The notes under the pieces: generated by a model | The model's database searches: none | What the model saw: the letters and a program-made list of their open reading frames with translations, nothing else | Told to the model about the DNA's origin: nothing | Made by a program: the position numbers and the translations under genes | NCBI RefSeq assembly: GCF_026210795.1 | Contig: NC_089436.1 | Span: forward strand, 558,001 to 622,000 | Source: Rhizophagus irregularis | Taxonomy: Eukaryota; Glomeromycota; Glomeromycetes; Glomerales; Glomeraceae | Direction of reading: 5' to 3' | DNA: 64,000 bases | In this document: piece after piece, positions 1 through 11,033 of the stretch | Numbering within the stretch: the stretch's first letter is position 1 | Layout: every line of letters begins with the position of its first letter

Positions 1-820
1 ATTAATCCAATCTTAATGTAATTTTTTAAACTAAATAATATTTAATTTTAAAGTTTATAAATTATTATTTTAATATAATTAAAATTTTATTAATAAATAT
101 AGTAAAATAAACTTTAAAAAAGAATAGATATTTTATAAAGAAATTTTTTTTTATATTTATATATAGTGGTTTCCAAAAAAACTGCATCAACTTTTTTAAA
201 ATTGTTAATTACCTTTATTAAATCTTTAATCCAATTAAAATAAATATTAAATCAAAAAAACCTGGTATTTTTTTTAGGCATTTTTTAAAATTTTTGAAAA
301 ATTAAACTTTTCATAAAAATTATATTATACTTCTATAATAAAAAAATGTAAAATTAATTATTAAATAAATTTATTTCACTTTAATTTATAAAAATTTTAT
401 TAAAATACCAAATTTCAGTAATTTAATAGTGAATTTCATTTTGATTTACATATATTACATTGAATTTTCAAAATTTTATGATGAAATTCATCTTTGGTGA
501 ATTTCACCTTAATTTATATAATATATAAACAAACTTTTAGCTTTAGAACACCATTTTTTTTTTATTTTTATAATTTTCTTTAAACAATAAAGAATTCTAA
601 TGATTATAATAAAGATATATATAAAATAAAATGCATTTTTATTATCACCATTTAATGATAATTTTACTATAAATTTTTACTTTTATTTTTTATTTTATTT
701 TAAATTGCATGTTTATTTTTATTTTCTTTTTCTTTTTCTATTTTATTATTATTTTTATTTATATTTTATTTGTATTTTATTATTATTGTTATTTTCTTTA
801 TTTGGTTTGTTATCATTTAT
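1..820. other. AT-rich intergenic stretch, no gene seen
   Basis: Long A/T runs and stops in every frame. No splice-flanked coding segment, tRNA-like fold or recognisable repeat was seen before the LINE tail that starts near 821. Confidence 0.6.
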
Positions 821-933
821 ATTTTGATGATCACATCCTATTAGGTGGATATAGCTCATGATAATTTATTTATATGGTATATGAATTTAATATCAATAAA
901 GTATATATAGATCATTAAAAAAAAAAAAAAAAT
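821..933 (+). mobile_element. 5'-truncated LINE copy (3' tail only)
   Basis: About 110 bases match, at roughly nine positions in ten, the 3' untranslated end of the LINE at 57369-57479, and both copies end in a poly-A run of about 14-16 bases. Shared blocks include GGTGGATATAGCTCAT and TATCAATAAAG. A short copy holding only the 3' end and poly-A is what target-primed reverse transcription produces when it stops early. The family is inferred from the RNase H coding sequence upstream of the other copy. Confidence 0.75.
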
Positions 934-1008
934 TCTATTTAATTACTTTATATTATTATTAGATATAGATGTTTAATAATAAAATAATACAAAATTTGAA
1001 ATTTTTTT

Positions 1009-1290
1009 TTGAGTTGCAAAGTTGCACTTATTATACAATTAGAGATTTGTAAAAAAAAATATTCTAAACATATATTTCATAAACAAAATGTCTATAATAC
1101 TATTTATAATTTATGTCAGAATAATAAAGATAAAAAATCTAACTCTATATTATTTCTTAATCTTTTATTTAAAAGAATCCATATTGAAAAGTTTTTATTC
1201 ATCATACTGGTAATAAAAATCACCTATCAAATATATTTTGAATGTTTTTCAATTAACAAGAATTGTATAAAGAATCCCACTTACTATTAA
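1009..1290 (+). pseudogene. MULE-type transposase fragment
   Basis: An open frame of 93 codons without a convincing start contains VYNTIYNL, then an N/D/K-rich stretch and SILFLNLLF. This resembles the segment after the FAR1/SWIM-like N-terminus of Mutator-like transposases expanded in Rhizophagus, where a VYNTIYKLRQ-like block precedes a FLDILF block. The similarity stops at both edges, so this is an internal piece, most likely a dead remnant. Identification is from memory of the family and is only moderately secure. A Pfam MULE or FAR1 search with this segment would decide it. Confidence 0.4.
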
Positions 1291-1530
1291 GATAGGTCAT
1301 CTTATAGCCCAGAGATAATAATTGCATAATTTTACATTAAATGTATAAATTATGCAATAATATATAATTTAGATTTATTGCATCATAAAATTACATAATT
1401 TGAATTCTTTCTATATTGGAACATATAATGCCATAATCTGCAATAAATTGATTTTAATTTATTGCTAATTAAATATTCATTACATGACTAATTTATAGAT
1501 TATTAATTACAATCTCTTTTTTTTCTTACA

Positions 1531-2209
1531 ATGCCAAAAAAATAAAAAATCATATCAGTTTATATTAAATATAATGAATATGAAAACATTTTTTAAGTTG
1601 ATGACAATATTTTCTTTTGTAATTATTGCAATATTTTTGTAAAATGAAAGCATAAATCTGTTGTAAATAATTATTATAATAATCAAAAATATATTTCTAA
1701 TGTAAAAAGCTATAAAAAAAAGTAATAAACTGTAGCAACTTATCTTTTCCTCTACTTAAACAGCTGCTGAATCAAAAAAAAACTTATAAAAGACTTTATA
1801 AAGCATTTCTGGTAGCAGATATTTCTCTTGAAAAAGTCAATTTACTTTTTCCATTTTTTAAAAAATACATTAAAAATAGAAGTTCTATTCTTCAAACTCC
1901 TACTCTCAGGTAAAATTACCTACCTAGTATTTTTGATGAATACTTTCAGTCATTTAAATTACTTTTTGAAAACCTATATCTATAATTATGGATGAAATCA
2001 CTGATGATTGTGTACAAAATGTTATAAATATACTTTTTTACTATCATAATGAAACAAAATTAGTTCCAATTAATTTTCTTGAACATGTTAATAATACTAT
2101 GATAGTAGGACAAGTTTTTACAATAATCCTTACTCACTTTAATATATCCTTCAATTTATCTTATTTATTTTTATCAGATTTAGCTGTGTACAATCAACTT
2201 CCTTTATAG
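1531..2209 (+). pseudogene. Decayed hAT-like transposase (BED/CGGBP1-type finger)
   Basis: Starting at ATG 1531 the frame reads a small basic protein with a C-x2-C finger (FCNYCNIF) and a downstream H, then KDFIKHF, LEKVN-like and FFKNTLK-like blocks. A frame change leads into an open segment from 1988 with MDEITDDC, YHNETKLV and HVNNTMIVGQ. These are the zinc finger and the catalytic Asp block of the CGGBP1-like hAT transposases common in Glomeromycotina. At least six stops interrupt the first half and the copy ends abruptly near 2209, before the C-terminal dimerisation domain. It is a plain DNA-transposon relic and cannot make a transposase. Confidence 0.65.
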
Positions 2210-2384
2210 TTACTCCTGTTATAGTCATACTCTACTATATAGTCACACCAGTTGAATGTTCAAATACTTTATTATTAAAATCTATCCTATATAGTCACAA
2301 TCTATCTATAGTCACTATTACACCTATCCTTAAAAATCTTATATTAAAAAGAACCATTTATAATCACAGTTATACACAGGTCAA
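2210..2384. repeat. Degenerate TATAGTCAC-rich block
   Basis: The motif TATAGTCA(C/T) occurs about four times, together with TATAATCAC. A cleaner hairpin version of the same motif is at 23185-23275. It may be the remains of a pogo/Tc1-type terminal repeat, but no ends or target duplication are visible. Confidence 0.3.
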
Positions 2385-2835
2385 AAAAGAATCTATCATA
2401 CACATATCGGGTACCTATATATCGGTAACCAATTAGGTACATATCGGGTATATATACATATTAACAATATATCGGGTACCCGATTTGATTTTTAATGTGA
2501 AACTTCAAATATAGTTAAATTATCAGGTATCCGATATCTAAACTATTAGTTACCAGTATGTTATATAATATATATCAGGTATCCGATATGTGTATCACCG
2601 GTCAAAATCGATTCTATCAGGTACATATCGGGTACCTATATATCAGTGACTAATCAGTTATATATCGGGCATTTTTACATATCAGGTACCCGATTTATCA
2701 CATTAAAAATACTCCTAAAAATTGAGACCCTGATATCTAAACTATTAGTCACCAATATATTTCTAATAGATATCGGGCACCGATATTTGTATGAAATTCT
2801 AATAATCGGAGGTACTATGTGTGACACAAATTTTT
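2385..2835. repeat. GGTACC-palindrome repeat cluster, copy a
   Basis: Many near-palindromic blocks of the type ATATCGGGTACCCGATAT occur, at full or partial strength, along 450 bases. The subterminal motif CACCGGTCAAAATCGATTCT at 2594 marks an end of one unit. The same family recurs at 4895-5265, 22255-22777, 23270-23590, 42428-42703, 44922-45024 and 60560-60735. Better-bounded copies have CACTGGT ends and 3-bp target duplications, which points to CACTA-type MITEs. This cluster is at least two overlapping or nested copies. Confidence 0.65.
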
Positions 2836-2909
2836 CTATTTGGTTAAAATCTAATCGACAGTCATCTGACTGATCATTAATAATTTTTAAGATCGTTTAA
2901 ATATATATT

Positions 2910-3240
2910 TATTCTTTTTTTTAGAATGCTGGATCTCTTGTTTGTAGAATAACGGGACTTCTTTTTTCGCTGGATTTTTGAATGAATCTGGATTGGAATG
3001 TAGTAAGAAATAGAGAAGGGGAGAAGAACTTTTTGTTAATTTTAAAGAAACATAGTAAGGAATAGAGGGGAGATTTCCTTTTAATATTAAAGAAACGTAC
3101 TAACATTTCTTTCTTTCTTTTTTTAGGTTTTCAGACTTTTTGAATAGAACTTGAGCTTGAAATGTAAGAAATAGAGGAGGAGGGGGTTTCTTTTTAATAT
3201 TAAAGAAACGTACTAACATTTCTTTCTTTTTTTACTGATA
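2910..3240 (+). repeat. Intron-module array III (small, degenerate)
   Basis: Two to three tandem units look like short exon segments followed by introns. One intron-like unit ends at the acceptor TTTTTTTAG (3126), and the next begins at the donor GTAAGAAAT near 3163. Both contain GAAACGTACTAACATTTC, a near-perfect hairpin with the fungal branch-site consensus TACTAAC in its loop, followed by a T-rich tract. The purine-rich G tract after the donor (GAGGAGGAGGGGG) matches introns at 15576 and 15715. The last unit ends without AG. Confidence 0.6.
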
Positions 3241-3544
3241 CTATATATATATATAAATGTTGATTCTTATAAGTACATTGCTTAAAAAAAACGTTACATT
3301 AATATTGAATACATCAATTTCTTATGTGCCATAGGCCAAAGATCGTGTTTTAGTAGGTTTTATATATAAAAGTTCCTTTAAAAATAAAATATGTATTGTG
3401 ATTACAAAATAATTCCTAATATATGGAATTTTTATAAAACTTTATTATTTTTTTTTTAAAAAAAAATTATATTAAAAATTATTCATACGATAAAAAAAAA
3501 TATAAAAAAAACATTATTGAATATTATAATATATTACGAAAAGA

Positions 3545-3701
3545 ACATCTGACCACAATCAGAATGCTGTTCGACCCCAATCGAACTAAGTCCAATTACA
3601 ATTGGACTAAAAAAAAAAATTTACATCTGACCACAATCAGAATACTGTTCGACCCCATCCCCCGACTAAGTCCAATTACAATTGGACTAAAGAAAAAAAA
3701 T
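3545..3701. repeat. Tandem duplication of an 80-bp hairpin unit
   Basis: Two copies, starting at 3545 and 3625, share ACATCTGACCACAATCAGAA, a CTGTTCGACCCC block and a hairpin AGTCCAATT-AC-AATTGGACT. They differ by a few substitutions and a short C-run change. There is no coding signal; the 60-codon frame across both is accidental. Function unknown. Confidence 0.7.
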
Positions 3702-3859
3702 TTTTTTGCTGACCCAAAAAAAAAAGAAATTGGCTGCCCCACTTAAACATAAAAAAAAAATTCAGCCGATCTGATCTGAAAAAAGTTAAATAATTAGATT
3801 CAAAAAATTAGTAATAATAATTTTAAAATTTTACTTACAAAAATTATAAAAAAAAAGCT

Positions 3860-4603
3860 CTAGTGCCAAGGCTCTTTCTGTCTATTAGATTTACAATCCT
3901 TTGCTTGGTGCCTGGTACTTTTCCAACACTTTATACAACTTCCCCTATATTTTGGAGGTATTTGGTGGCAATTTACTAGCCAATGTGGGCCATAGCAATA
4001 TAAACAAAAAATTTTTGATGAATCACCTGTTTTTGTAATTTTAAAAATTTTTATATAATAAGTCATTAGATAATTTATAAACTTTAATTTCGTATTAAAT
4101 TAATAAATACTAGACTGGTGTAACGGTTGTAGTGGTTGTTGTTGTAATTGTTGTGGTTGTTGGTATGGTTGGTGCTTGGCAGCTGTTGTTACTAATAATA
4201 AATATAATGGAAATTTTTATATTAATAACTAAATTGATAGGACATTTTTTCTCAAAAGTGAATTGTTAAAAATTTCTTACTAATATTGCTAATATGAGAT
4301 AACGAAGAAATATATTTATCTGTTTCATAACTAAAAAATATATTTAAAATTATATTTAGGAATTTCTTTTTATTTATATTTTTATATTAATTATTTTACT
4401 TACGAATCATTCTTTTTAAGTGCGTCAACAGTAAGTTTATAAATTTCCTTTATTCCATCTTTATAAACTTGACTTGCGATCTTTTGAGCTTCTAACAACA
4501 ATATCTTATTTTTATCAGTTTTTTCAATTTTTTCATCTTCGTGACGAAACGTCTTACTTTTTTCAGGTTTTTCAATATTAGATTCATGGTTTTTTTTGTA
4601 CAT
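3860..4603 (-). CDS. Small double zinc-knuckle protein, four exons
   Basis: I derive exons 4603-4404, 4330-4281, 4191-4111 and 4026-3860 (minus strand). All junctions are GT...AG, and the phases fit to give 165 residues. Residues 1-66 are charged and helical (Lys/Glu-rich). The 50-nt second exon adds a short linker. The third exon is Gln/Pro-rich. The last exon carries two CCHC knuckles, CLYCYGPHWLVNC (C-x2-C-x3-H-x4-C) and CIKCWKSTRHQAKDC (C-x2-C-x5-H-x4-C), each one residue off the usual C-x2-C-x4-H-x4-C spacing. CCHC knuckles bind single-stranded nucleic acid, so RNA or ssDNA binding is plausible. The block between the knuckles, ending SCIKCWK, is one I associate with a Rhizophagus-expanded family of unknown role. 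The start is the first ATG of the charged exon. A transposon-derived origin cannot be excluded. Confidence 0.65.
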
Positions 4604-4894
4604 TTTAATAGAAATAAAAAAATGTAGGAAAAAAAATAAAAAACGCGTACATTTTATCTTTTTAAAAAAAACTCTTATGAAAAAAAAAAAAATTGATGTT
4701 AAAATGTTAAATTGGGGAATAAACCATTATTTTATAATATTTTTTAGAAAATCATGACGTTATAATTGATAATCTAAAGATTAAGAGCATGATAAACTTA
4801 GCTATATAAATCAATAAATAATGCTTTCCAGTAACCAAAAATGAATATCAGACAGTACCACATGAAAATACAGTATTTATATATAATCTTGCAC

Positions 4895-5265
4895 ATTAGA
4901 AATCAAATCGGATACCTAATATGTTGTTAATATGCATATATATATACCCGATATGTATCTAATTGGTTACCAGGTATCCGATATCTAAATTATTAGTTAC
5001 CAACAGTGTTGGAAATTCAATGTGCGGAGTGTGCGCGCGCACAAATTTTAAAAACTCCGCACATGACCAAAAATTTTTGCGTGCGCTTTGCGCACACAAA
5101 AATTTGCATATCTGACACATTCTTGTATATTTTACACATTTCCGCACATTGCATATGAATTTGCGCACATAAAAATTTCAAATAATGTGCGCATTCTGCA
5201 CATGATTTAAAATCTGAATTTCCAACACTGGTTACCAATATGTTATATAATACCCGATATGTGTA
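4895..5265. repeat. GGTACC-palindrome repeat, copy b, split by a hAT MITE
   Basis: The copy contains TACCCGATATGTATCTAATT and GGTATCCGATATCTAAA and then ATTAGTTACCAA, where it is interrupted by the 227-bp insertion at 5004-5230. It resumes as GTTACCAATATGTTATATAA. The uninterrupted version of this junction is present in copy a near 2545-2573, so the insertion is younger than the repeat. Confidence 0.75.
5004..5230. mobile_element. hAT-type MITE with perfect ends and 8-bp duplication
   Basis: The ends are the perfect 16-bp inverted repeats CAGTGTTGGAAATTCA and TGAATTTCCAACACTG. The flanks 4996-5003 and 5231-5238 are both GTTACCAA, the 8-bp target duplication typical of hAT elements. The interior is unusually GC-rich for this window and packed with GTGCGC/GCGCAC and GCACA motifs on both strands, likely subterminal transposase-binding repeats. 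The CAGTGTTGG tip is shared with the larger hAT element at 24009. No coding capacity. Confidence 0.93.
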
Positions 5266-5549
5266 GGATTTTTTAATTTAAATAATATTTTGAAATTACA
5301 TGTTTGTTAATTAAAATTTTGTTCCAATTAATCTATTTCGATATTTTTTATAAGCTTATAATAAATAAAATATAACAAAATACATTGTTTTGCTAAATGT
5401 TAGCTTTTATGCAGATCAAATCAGATTAGATCTGTTCGATCTAAAGTTTAATCATTCAATTTATTATATAATCCAATAAAGTAAACTTATTTAAGACTAG
5501 ATTATAACAAGTATTACATAAAAAAAAGAATTATTTTGATTTATGTTTC

Positions 5550-6769
5550 TTATTTTTTTTTGATTTGACCTTTTTTTGGTTTTTTTTTCTTTTTTTTACT
5601 AGAATTTGTTCTGTTTTGAATTTCTTCTTCATTATTATTTTCATCTTCAATATCATTATCACTATTATTCTGATCATCAGTATTATAGTCATATACTGGA
5701 ATATTGACATTTGAATAGTTAAATTGTTCAAGTGCATCCTGATTAAGGCACCAACTTGGTACACCTATGGGTGGCACGTTAGATGTATTGTATCTTGATT
5801 GACTTGATTGAGCTCTTTTACGTTTTAAAGTTAATGGTTTCTTTTTTAATAATTCGACTGTTGGATCAATTCGGTCGTGTAATAATCTCAAAAGCTTAAA
5901 TAAATAAATTATTATTAATATTTTTAATAAATAAAACAAATAAAATAAAAATTATACATACTGCAGGAGAACGCCACCATTTATTATGAATGTATATTGA
6001 TGATGACTTTTGTTTTATAGCTTCCTCAATAATTTCATCATCTTCAACTACTGCAGATTGCGTAATGGGCCATTCTTCCTCAGGATCAGTTTCTTCCCAC
6101 TCTTCTGAGTGGTAACCTGAATCCTTAAGAATCTTTACTAGATCCTCCTCCGGATATCTGAGAATATATTTATTTTTATTCTCTATTAAGTAATTTGTTG
6201 CGTGCGCCCTTCTTTTCTTCTTCTAATAATGTAATTATAAAATGCAGTAAAGTTAACTAAAATTCTATTTCATATTAATTAAATATTTACTTACCTCTTG
6301 CATTCTTGAATTTTTACTTGATCTTCTCTTGTTTTGTTTAACTCTTTCATCTCCTTGATTTTTGATATTACTTGTACGATGTCTAGAACGCCACCGTCCA
6401 TACAACATTTTTAATAATTTTCTATTCGTAATGCTGTATTTTTTATTTACAATTTTATATAGAGGTGGCAGTAGCTTCGTAACTATATTCTCCTTTTGTT
6501 CGACCCAAGTTAGTTTTTCGTCTATTTTATAGATATCTTTTAGTTCGAGTCGACCCATATAAACACTTCTTGCTATAAAATAATAGGCAAACATAAATAA
6601 AATAAAAAAAACCAGAAATAATAAATAAATTATAATAAATAATACTTGCTTTAATCATTTTATATGATGATGAAGACGAAGATAAAGAGGAAGAGGAAGA
6701 GGAAGAGGAAGTAGAAGAGGAAGAGGAAGTGGAAGAAGAAGAAGAATTAGATTCCCGATCACTATCCAT
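5550..6769 (-). CDS. Uncharacterised Ser-rich/basic protein, four exons, divergent to the transposase
   Basis: Exons on the minus strand are 6769-6646, 6572-6295, 6222-5962 and 5894-5550, all with GT...AG junctions and consistent phases, giving 335 residues. The start is the first ATG, MDSDRESN. Residues 8-35 are almost pure Ser/Thr. Residues 43-135 carry a Lys/Arg-rich block with YGRWRSRHRTS, resembling a DNA-binding or nuclear-localisation region. The third exon has Glu/Asp stretches and ends NKWWRSPA. The C-terminus goes from KRKRAQSSQSR through an acidic Asn-rich stretch to a poly-Lys tail. I do not recognise a catalytic domain. The gene diverges from the TNP2 transposase with about 380 bp between starts. 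That arrangement fits a second, DNA-binding protein of the same CACTA-type element, but this is inference; it could equally be a host gene. Confidence 0.7.
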
Positions 6770-7149
6770 TATTACTTATATATTTTAGTTAAAATATAAA
6801 ATTTTGATTGAAAAGAGGAGAAAAGGGTTTGTGTAAATTTATATTGATTTCAGAATCATAAAGACACGAAAAACACGAATACGCAAATGTTATGATAGGA
6901 TGTGTGAATAAGAATTAAACGCGAACTGATTCTAATCTAAAAAAAGAACGCGAACTAATTCGAATCTAAAAAAGAATTAAACGCGAATCTGATTTTGAAA
7001 GAAAAACGTGACCCTAAAAGAATTGAATGTGTAACTGGATTTCAAAAGGTGTTGAACGCGAACCCTAATTTTGAAAAATAAGCTTCATTTAAGTAATTGT
7101 AACTTTAACTTTCTTGACACTTACATTTTAATAAATATATTTTAATAAA
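6770..7149. promoter_or_regulatory. Shared divergent promoter region
   Basis: The 380 bases between two divergent starts hold a repeated motif AACGCGAA(C/T)... with the variants ACGCGAACTGATTC, ACGCGAACTAATTCGA, AACGCGAATCTGATT and AACGCGAACCCTAATT, four copies within 6915-7065. It is a cluster of direct repeats suited to binding by one factor, perhaps the element's own protein. The role is inferred. Confidence 0.45.
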
Positions 7150-10100
7150 ATGAATAATAAAAAAAAGTAAAACCTCTACCTCTACCTCTGTGTCTGATTT
7201 AGTAAAACCCAAAAAAACTAAAATTGAAATCTCTGTGTCTGATTTAATAAAATCAAAAAAAAGTAAAGTTGAATCATCTGCCTCTGTATCCTATTTAATA
7301 AAATCTAAAATGGATAATTCAATAAAATCTAAAAAAACAAAGATGGTCGATTTAATAAAATCCAAAAAAAGGTACCTGTATCCATGTCTTTGTATTCGTT
7401 GTAATGGCACAAAGGTTGATTTTCGCACTCAAGAAAATCACACAAAGGAGAAAAGTTTATGGAACTCAGAGAATGCTAGAAAAAATCAGGCAGATACTAT
7501 TATAGCGAGAAAACAAAGAAAATCCATCATTATTCAAGATGCGAACCCTACAAAAAAGCGAAAAAGAAAAAGGGCATTAAATCCTAATCCTAATTCTTTC
7601 CAACAAAATAATGTCTTTGATCTTTTCAATGAAGAAACTGATTCATCCCAATCAAATAATAATGAAAACATACATACATTATTTTCATCATCACCATCAT
7701 TGCCAAATCCTTCTTATTTTCATATTCCAGCACCTGATGAAAATAAGGATAATGATGAATATATATATTATAATGAAGAAGAAGAAGAAAATGATGAATA
7801 TATATATTACAATGAAGAAGAAGAAGAAAATGATGATGATGAGGATGATGGTGATAATGATGAGGATAATGGTGATGAAAATAATGGTGCTGAGAATAAT
7901 GATGGTGAAGATGAAGGTGATTATAATGAAGATGATGATGATGATAATGATGGAAATGATGAGGAGGAGAAGGATGATATAGAAGAATTTTTTGCATCTC
8001 CTGAATTTGATAATAATGAAGTATTTGTAATGGAAAGCTTAAGTGATTCTATTAATACTGAGATTATAATATGGTTATTTAAATTTCAACAAAGATTTCG
8101 ATTACCTGATGTGGCACTTGAAGCATTAATAAAATTCTTACATATTGTACTTACTCGTTTAAATAAATCACAATTTAAAAATTTTCCAGCATCCTTATAT
8201 CTTGCAAAAAAAATGTTAAATATCTTTCAACCAAAAATGCAGTTAACTGTATGTAACAATTGTCATAAATTATATAATGTTAAAAATATTGTTGAATATA
8301 AAGAAGGAGGAAAAACTGCTATTGCAAATTGCCTACATGAAGAATTCCCAAATAATCCAGTACCCAGTCGTCGTAATAAATGCAATAATCCACTTTCTAT
8401 TCTTAAAAAAAAAGAAAGTGGAATAATTGCTGAACCTCGTATGATTTACCCTAAACCAAGTATTCGTCAACAATTAAGTATGTTATACCAACGACCTGGT
8501 TTTGAAAATATGCTAAAATTATCAGGAGTTCAAAGAGAAAGAGTTAATATCTATTCAGATATTTATGATGGTAATGTGTGGAAAACCTTTTCTTTTGATG
8601 GTAGTCCATTTTTTACATCAGAAACTGCCACAACCAATTTAGGTCTTCTTGTTAACCTTGACTGGTTTCAGCCATTTACATATACACAACACAGTACAGG
8701 TGCTATATATGCATCTATTTGTAACTTACCAAGATCAGAAAGGAATAAACCTGAAAATATTATATATTTGGGTTTTTTGCCAGGTCCAAAAGAAGTGGGA
8801 TTAGATCGTATTAATCATTATTTAGCCCCTATTGTAGACGAGCTTTTAGAGCTCTGGAGGGGCTGGAGAGTTCCAAAAACTTACCATTATCCTGATGGTC
8901 TAGACATTAAAGTTGCATTAATTGTTGGATCATCAGATATACCAGCCACACGAAAGTTGTTTGGACATGGATCTGCATTAATGAAATGCCATAGGTGTGA
9001 GAAACGTAGTGTTTATAGTGAAGAGTATAGAAAAAATCACTATGGAGGAGTTCATACTTATGAGTTGAGTAACGCAGAATCACATAGAAAACATGCATAT
9101 GAATGGTTGCAATGCAACTCAAAAAATTCTAGAGAAGATCATTTCAAAGAATATGGTATACGTTGGTCTGAATTGCTTCGTCTTCCATATATGGATCCCA
9201 TACGTTTTGCTGTAGTAGATCCAATGCATTGCCTTTTTCTTGGTGTAGCAAAATGGATAATTAAATCTATTTTTGTGAGCCAGGAAAAATTAAGTATGGA
9301 ACAACTTCGAGTGGCACAAAATAGAATGGATCATGTTAAATTACCTTCTGATATTGGTCGTATTCCTCCAAAAATTGCGATTGGAAGTGATGGATTTTCA
9401 AACTTAACTGCTGATCAATGGAAAACCTTTATTATGATTTAATTCTACAGCTATCTTGTGGGATATGTTAGATGATAATGACAGAAAGATTTTAGGATAT
9501 TTTGTTCGAGCATGTAATCTTTTGGTAACAAGAATTATTACTGAAGATGATTTAAAAGAAGCACAAGAGAGATTAAAAGATATGGCTTACCTTATAGAAA
9601 ACACATATGGACCAGAATTCATAACAAGTAATATACATCTTTCGCTTCACATTCCTGATTGCTGTCGTGATTATGGTCCTATATATAGTTTTTGGCTTTT
9701 TCCATTTGAGAGACTTAACGGATATATAGGTAGGATACTTGATGATTTTGTTGTCTTCTGATATCTTTTTTTAAAAAAAAATATAATCTATTATCTTTAG
9801 GATCATATCCCAACAGTAACCGAAAAATAGAACCTGAATTGATGAAAATTGTCCTTAAAAATACTTTAGTTGATTATCATCTAACATGTAAATGGACATC
9901 CGGCCTTTTAGATGAATCTCTTTGCTTTCTTGTAAAAAAAAAAGATGTAGGTAGTTTGGCACTTACAGCAGAAAGAGAAGAGTTACAATATTTCCTATCC
10001 ATGAGACATAGCACATCTAAAATATATGGTACTGAAGCAATACCAGGTCAACTGCTTAAACCATCATATTTAAGAGTTGTTATTCCTTCAGAATTGCGAA

Positions 10101-10608
10101 TGTTTCTATGTGAATGGTATGAAATGTTGTATGAGAAAGATCATGATGAAATATTAGGATTTATGGACTTACAAATTAACCAGCATGCAAGATTACAAAT
10201 TGGCTCAGAAATATTTGGATCTGTGATTGCAGGTCGTCATGAAACAAATTCAACTATTCTTGCGAAATGGAAAGCATTTAGTGATGAAACAATTGACATA
10301 TATCCAGGAGAGGTTCAATATTACTTTGAACATACACTTAGGTTACCTGAAGGGTCAAGAACTCATCTTTTGGCATATGTCAAATGGTATAAGAATGCAC
10401 CTTCCTCTGATATTCGGTTTAAACATAGGTTTATAGAACCAGAATTATCAAACACTGAATTATGGAAGGGTGAATACTATGAGGAAGGTTGTGATTCACT
10501 AATAGCGGTCCATAGAATATTATGTAGAGCCACAAAAATTAGAAACATTCGAGTCGGTAAACAAAATTATATATCAATAATGCCATTAAATAGAAAATTT
10601 AATTTATA
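7150..10608 (+). pseudogene. TNP2-type (CACTA/Plavaka-like) transposase gene, nearly whole
   Basis: The gene has two exons (intron 9730-9800, GTAGG...TTTAG) and about 1,130 codons. Order: Lys/Ser-rich N-terminus with repeated DLIKSKK units; a Cys cluster YPCLCIRC with HTKEK; NLS-like KKRKRKR; a long Asp/Glu tract with two YIYYNEEEEEN repeats; then the conserved core with WLFKFQQRFRLPDVA, CNNCHKLYN, LLVNLDWFQPF, YLGFLPGPKEV, a CHRC pair and VDPMHCLFLGVAKWI, the hallmark of TNP2-family transposases. The transposase cuts and pastes the element in the nucleus. Two one-base frame changes are visible: one in the A8 run at 7159-7166, just after the probable ATG 7150, and one near 9438 (TTTAATTC where TTTATTC keeps the frame). 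Without the upstream ATG the first usable start is about 7310. Recently dead copy or assembly homopolymer errors are both possible. Confidence 0.8.
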
Positions 10609-11033
10609 AATATTAATTCCGGATTGAATGTTTTTTACAATTATACAAACAATAAAACGTGATGAAACATAATTGACTGAAACATTCCTTAATAGTTAAC
10701 TTGAAACTAAAAATAGTTAGTCTTATTAGTCAACATGTACATCCCTCACATACAGCACTATAACAGGTATGTCAAATATATCATTATACTGAAATTACTG
10801 ATATTACTTTTCTTATAGTGGATAAGTATATATGTTGAGTTATACATAATTAGATAATTAGATCTTTTAATTTGATATTAATCTACACCGTAAATGGAAC
10901 TTAATTCGAACTTAATTCGATCTTAATTTACACCGTTTTAGAATAGTATCAAACAATTAGACAAATGATTGATATACCGATATTACCGATATTTAATATA
11001 CTGATATTCAATATACTGATATATCAATATAGG
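10583..11033 (+). repeat. 3' end of the TNP2 element, copy A
   Basis: It starts in the last codons of the transposase (LNRKFNL then stop) and runs about 450 bases downstream. It matches 19637-20035 over TTAATAGTT...GTTAGTC, AGTCAACATGTACATCCC, GAACTTAATTCGA, TTTTAGAATAGTATC, AACAATTAGACAAATGATTG and GATATTTAATATACTGATAT, and both end in AATATAGGT. The shared end point suggests this is the element's 3' boundary. Copy A holds one extra block of about 70 bases near 10800-10880. Confidence 0.85.

Noticed and set aside
2921-3106. 61-codon minus-strand frame
   Set aside because: It is the antisense of the intron-module array, open only because of its purine-rich bias.
4959-5238. Cys-rich minus-strand frames of about 70 codons
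   Set aside because: They read through the GTGCGC repeats of the hAT MITE and its flanks.
7611-7997. Met-rich and His-rich frames of about 123 codons on both strands
   Set aside because: They are the out-of-frame and antisense readings of the GAT/GAA repeat that encodes the acidic tract of the TNP2 transposase.
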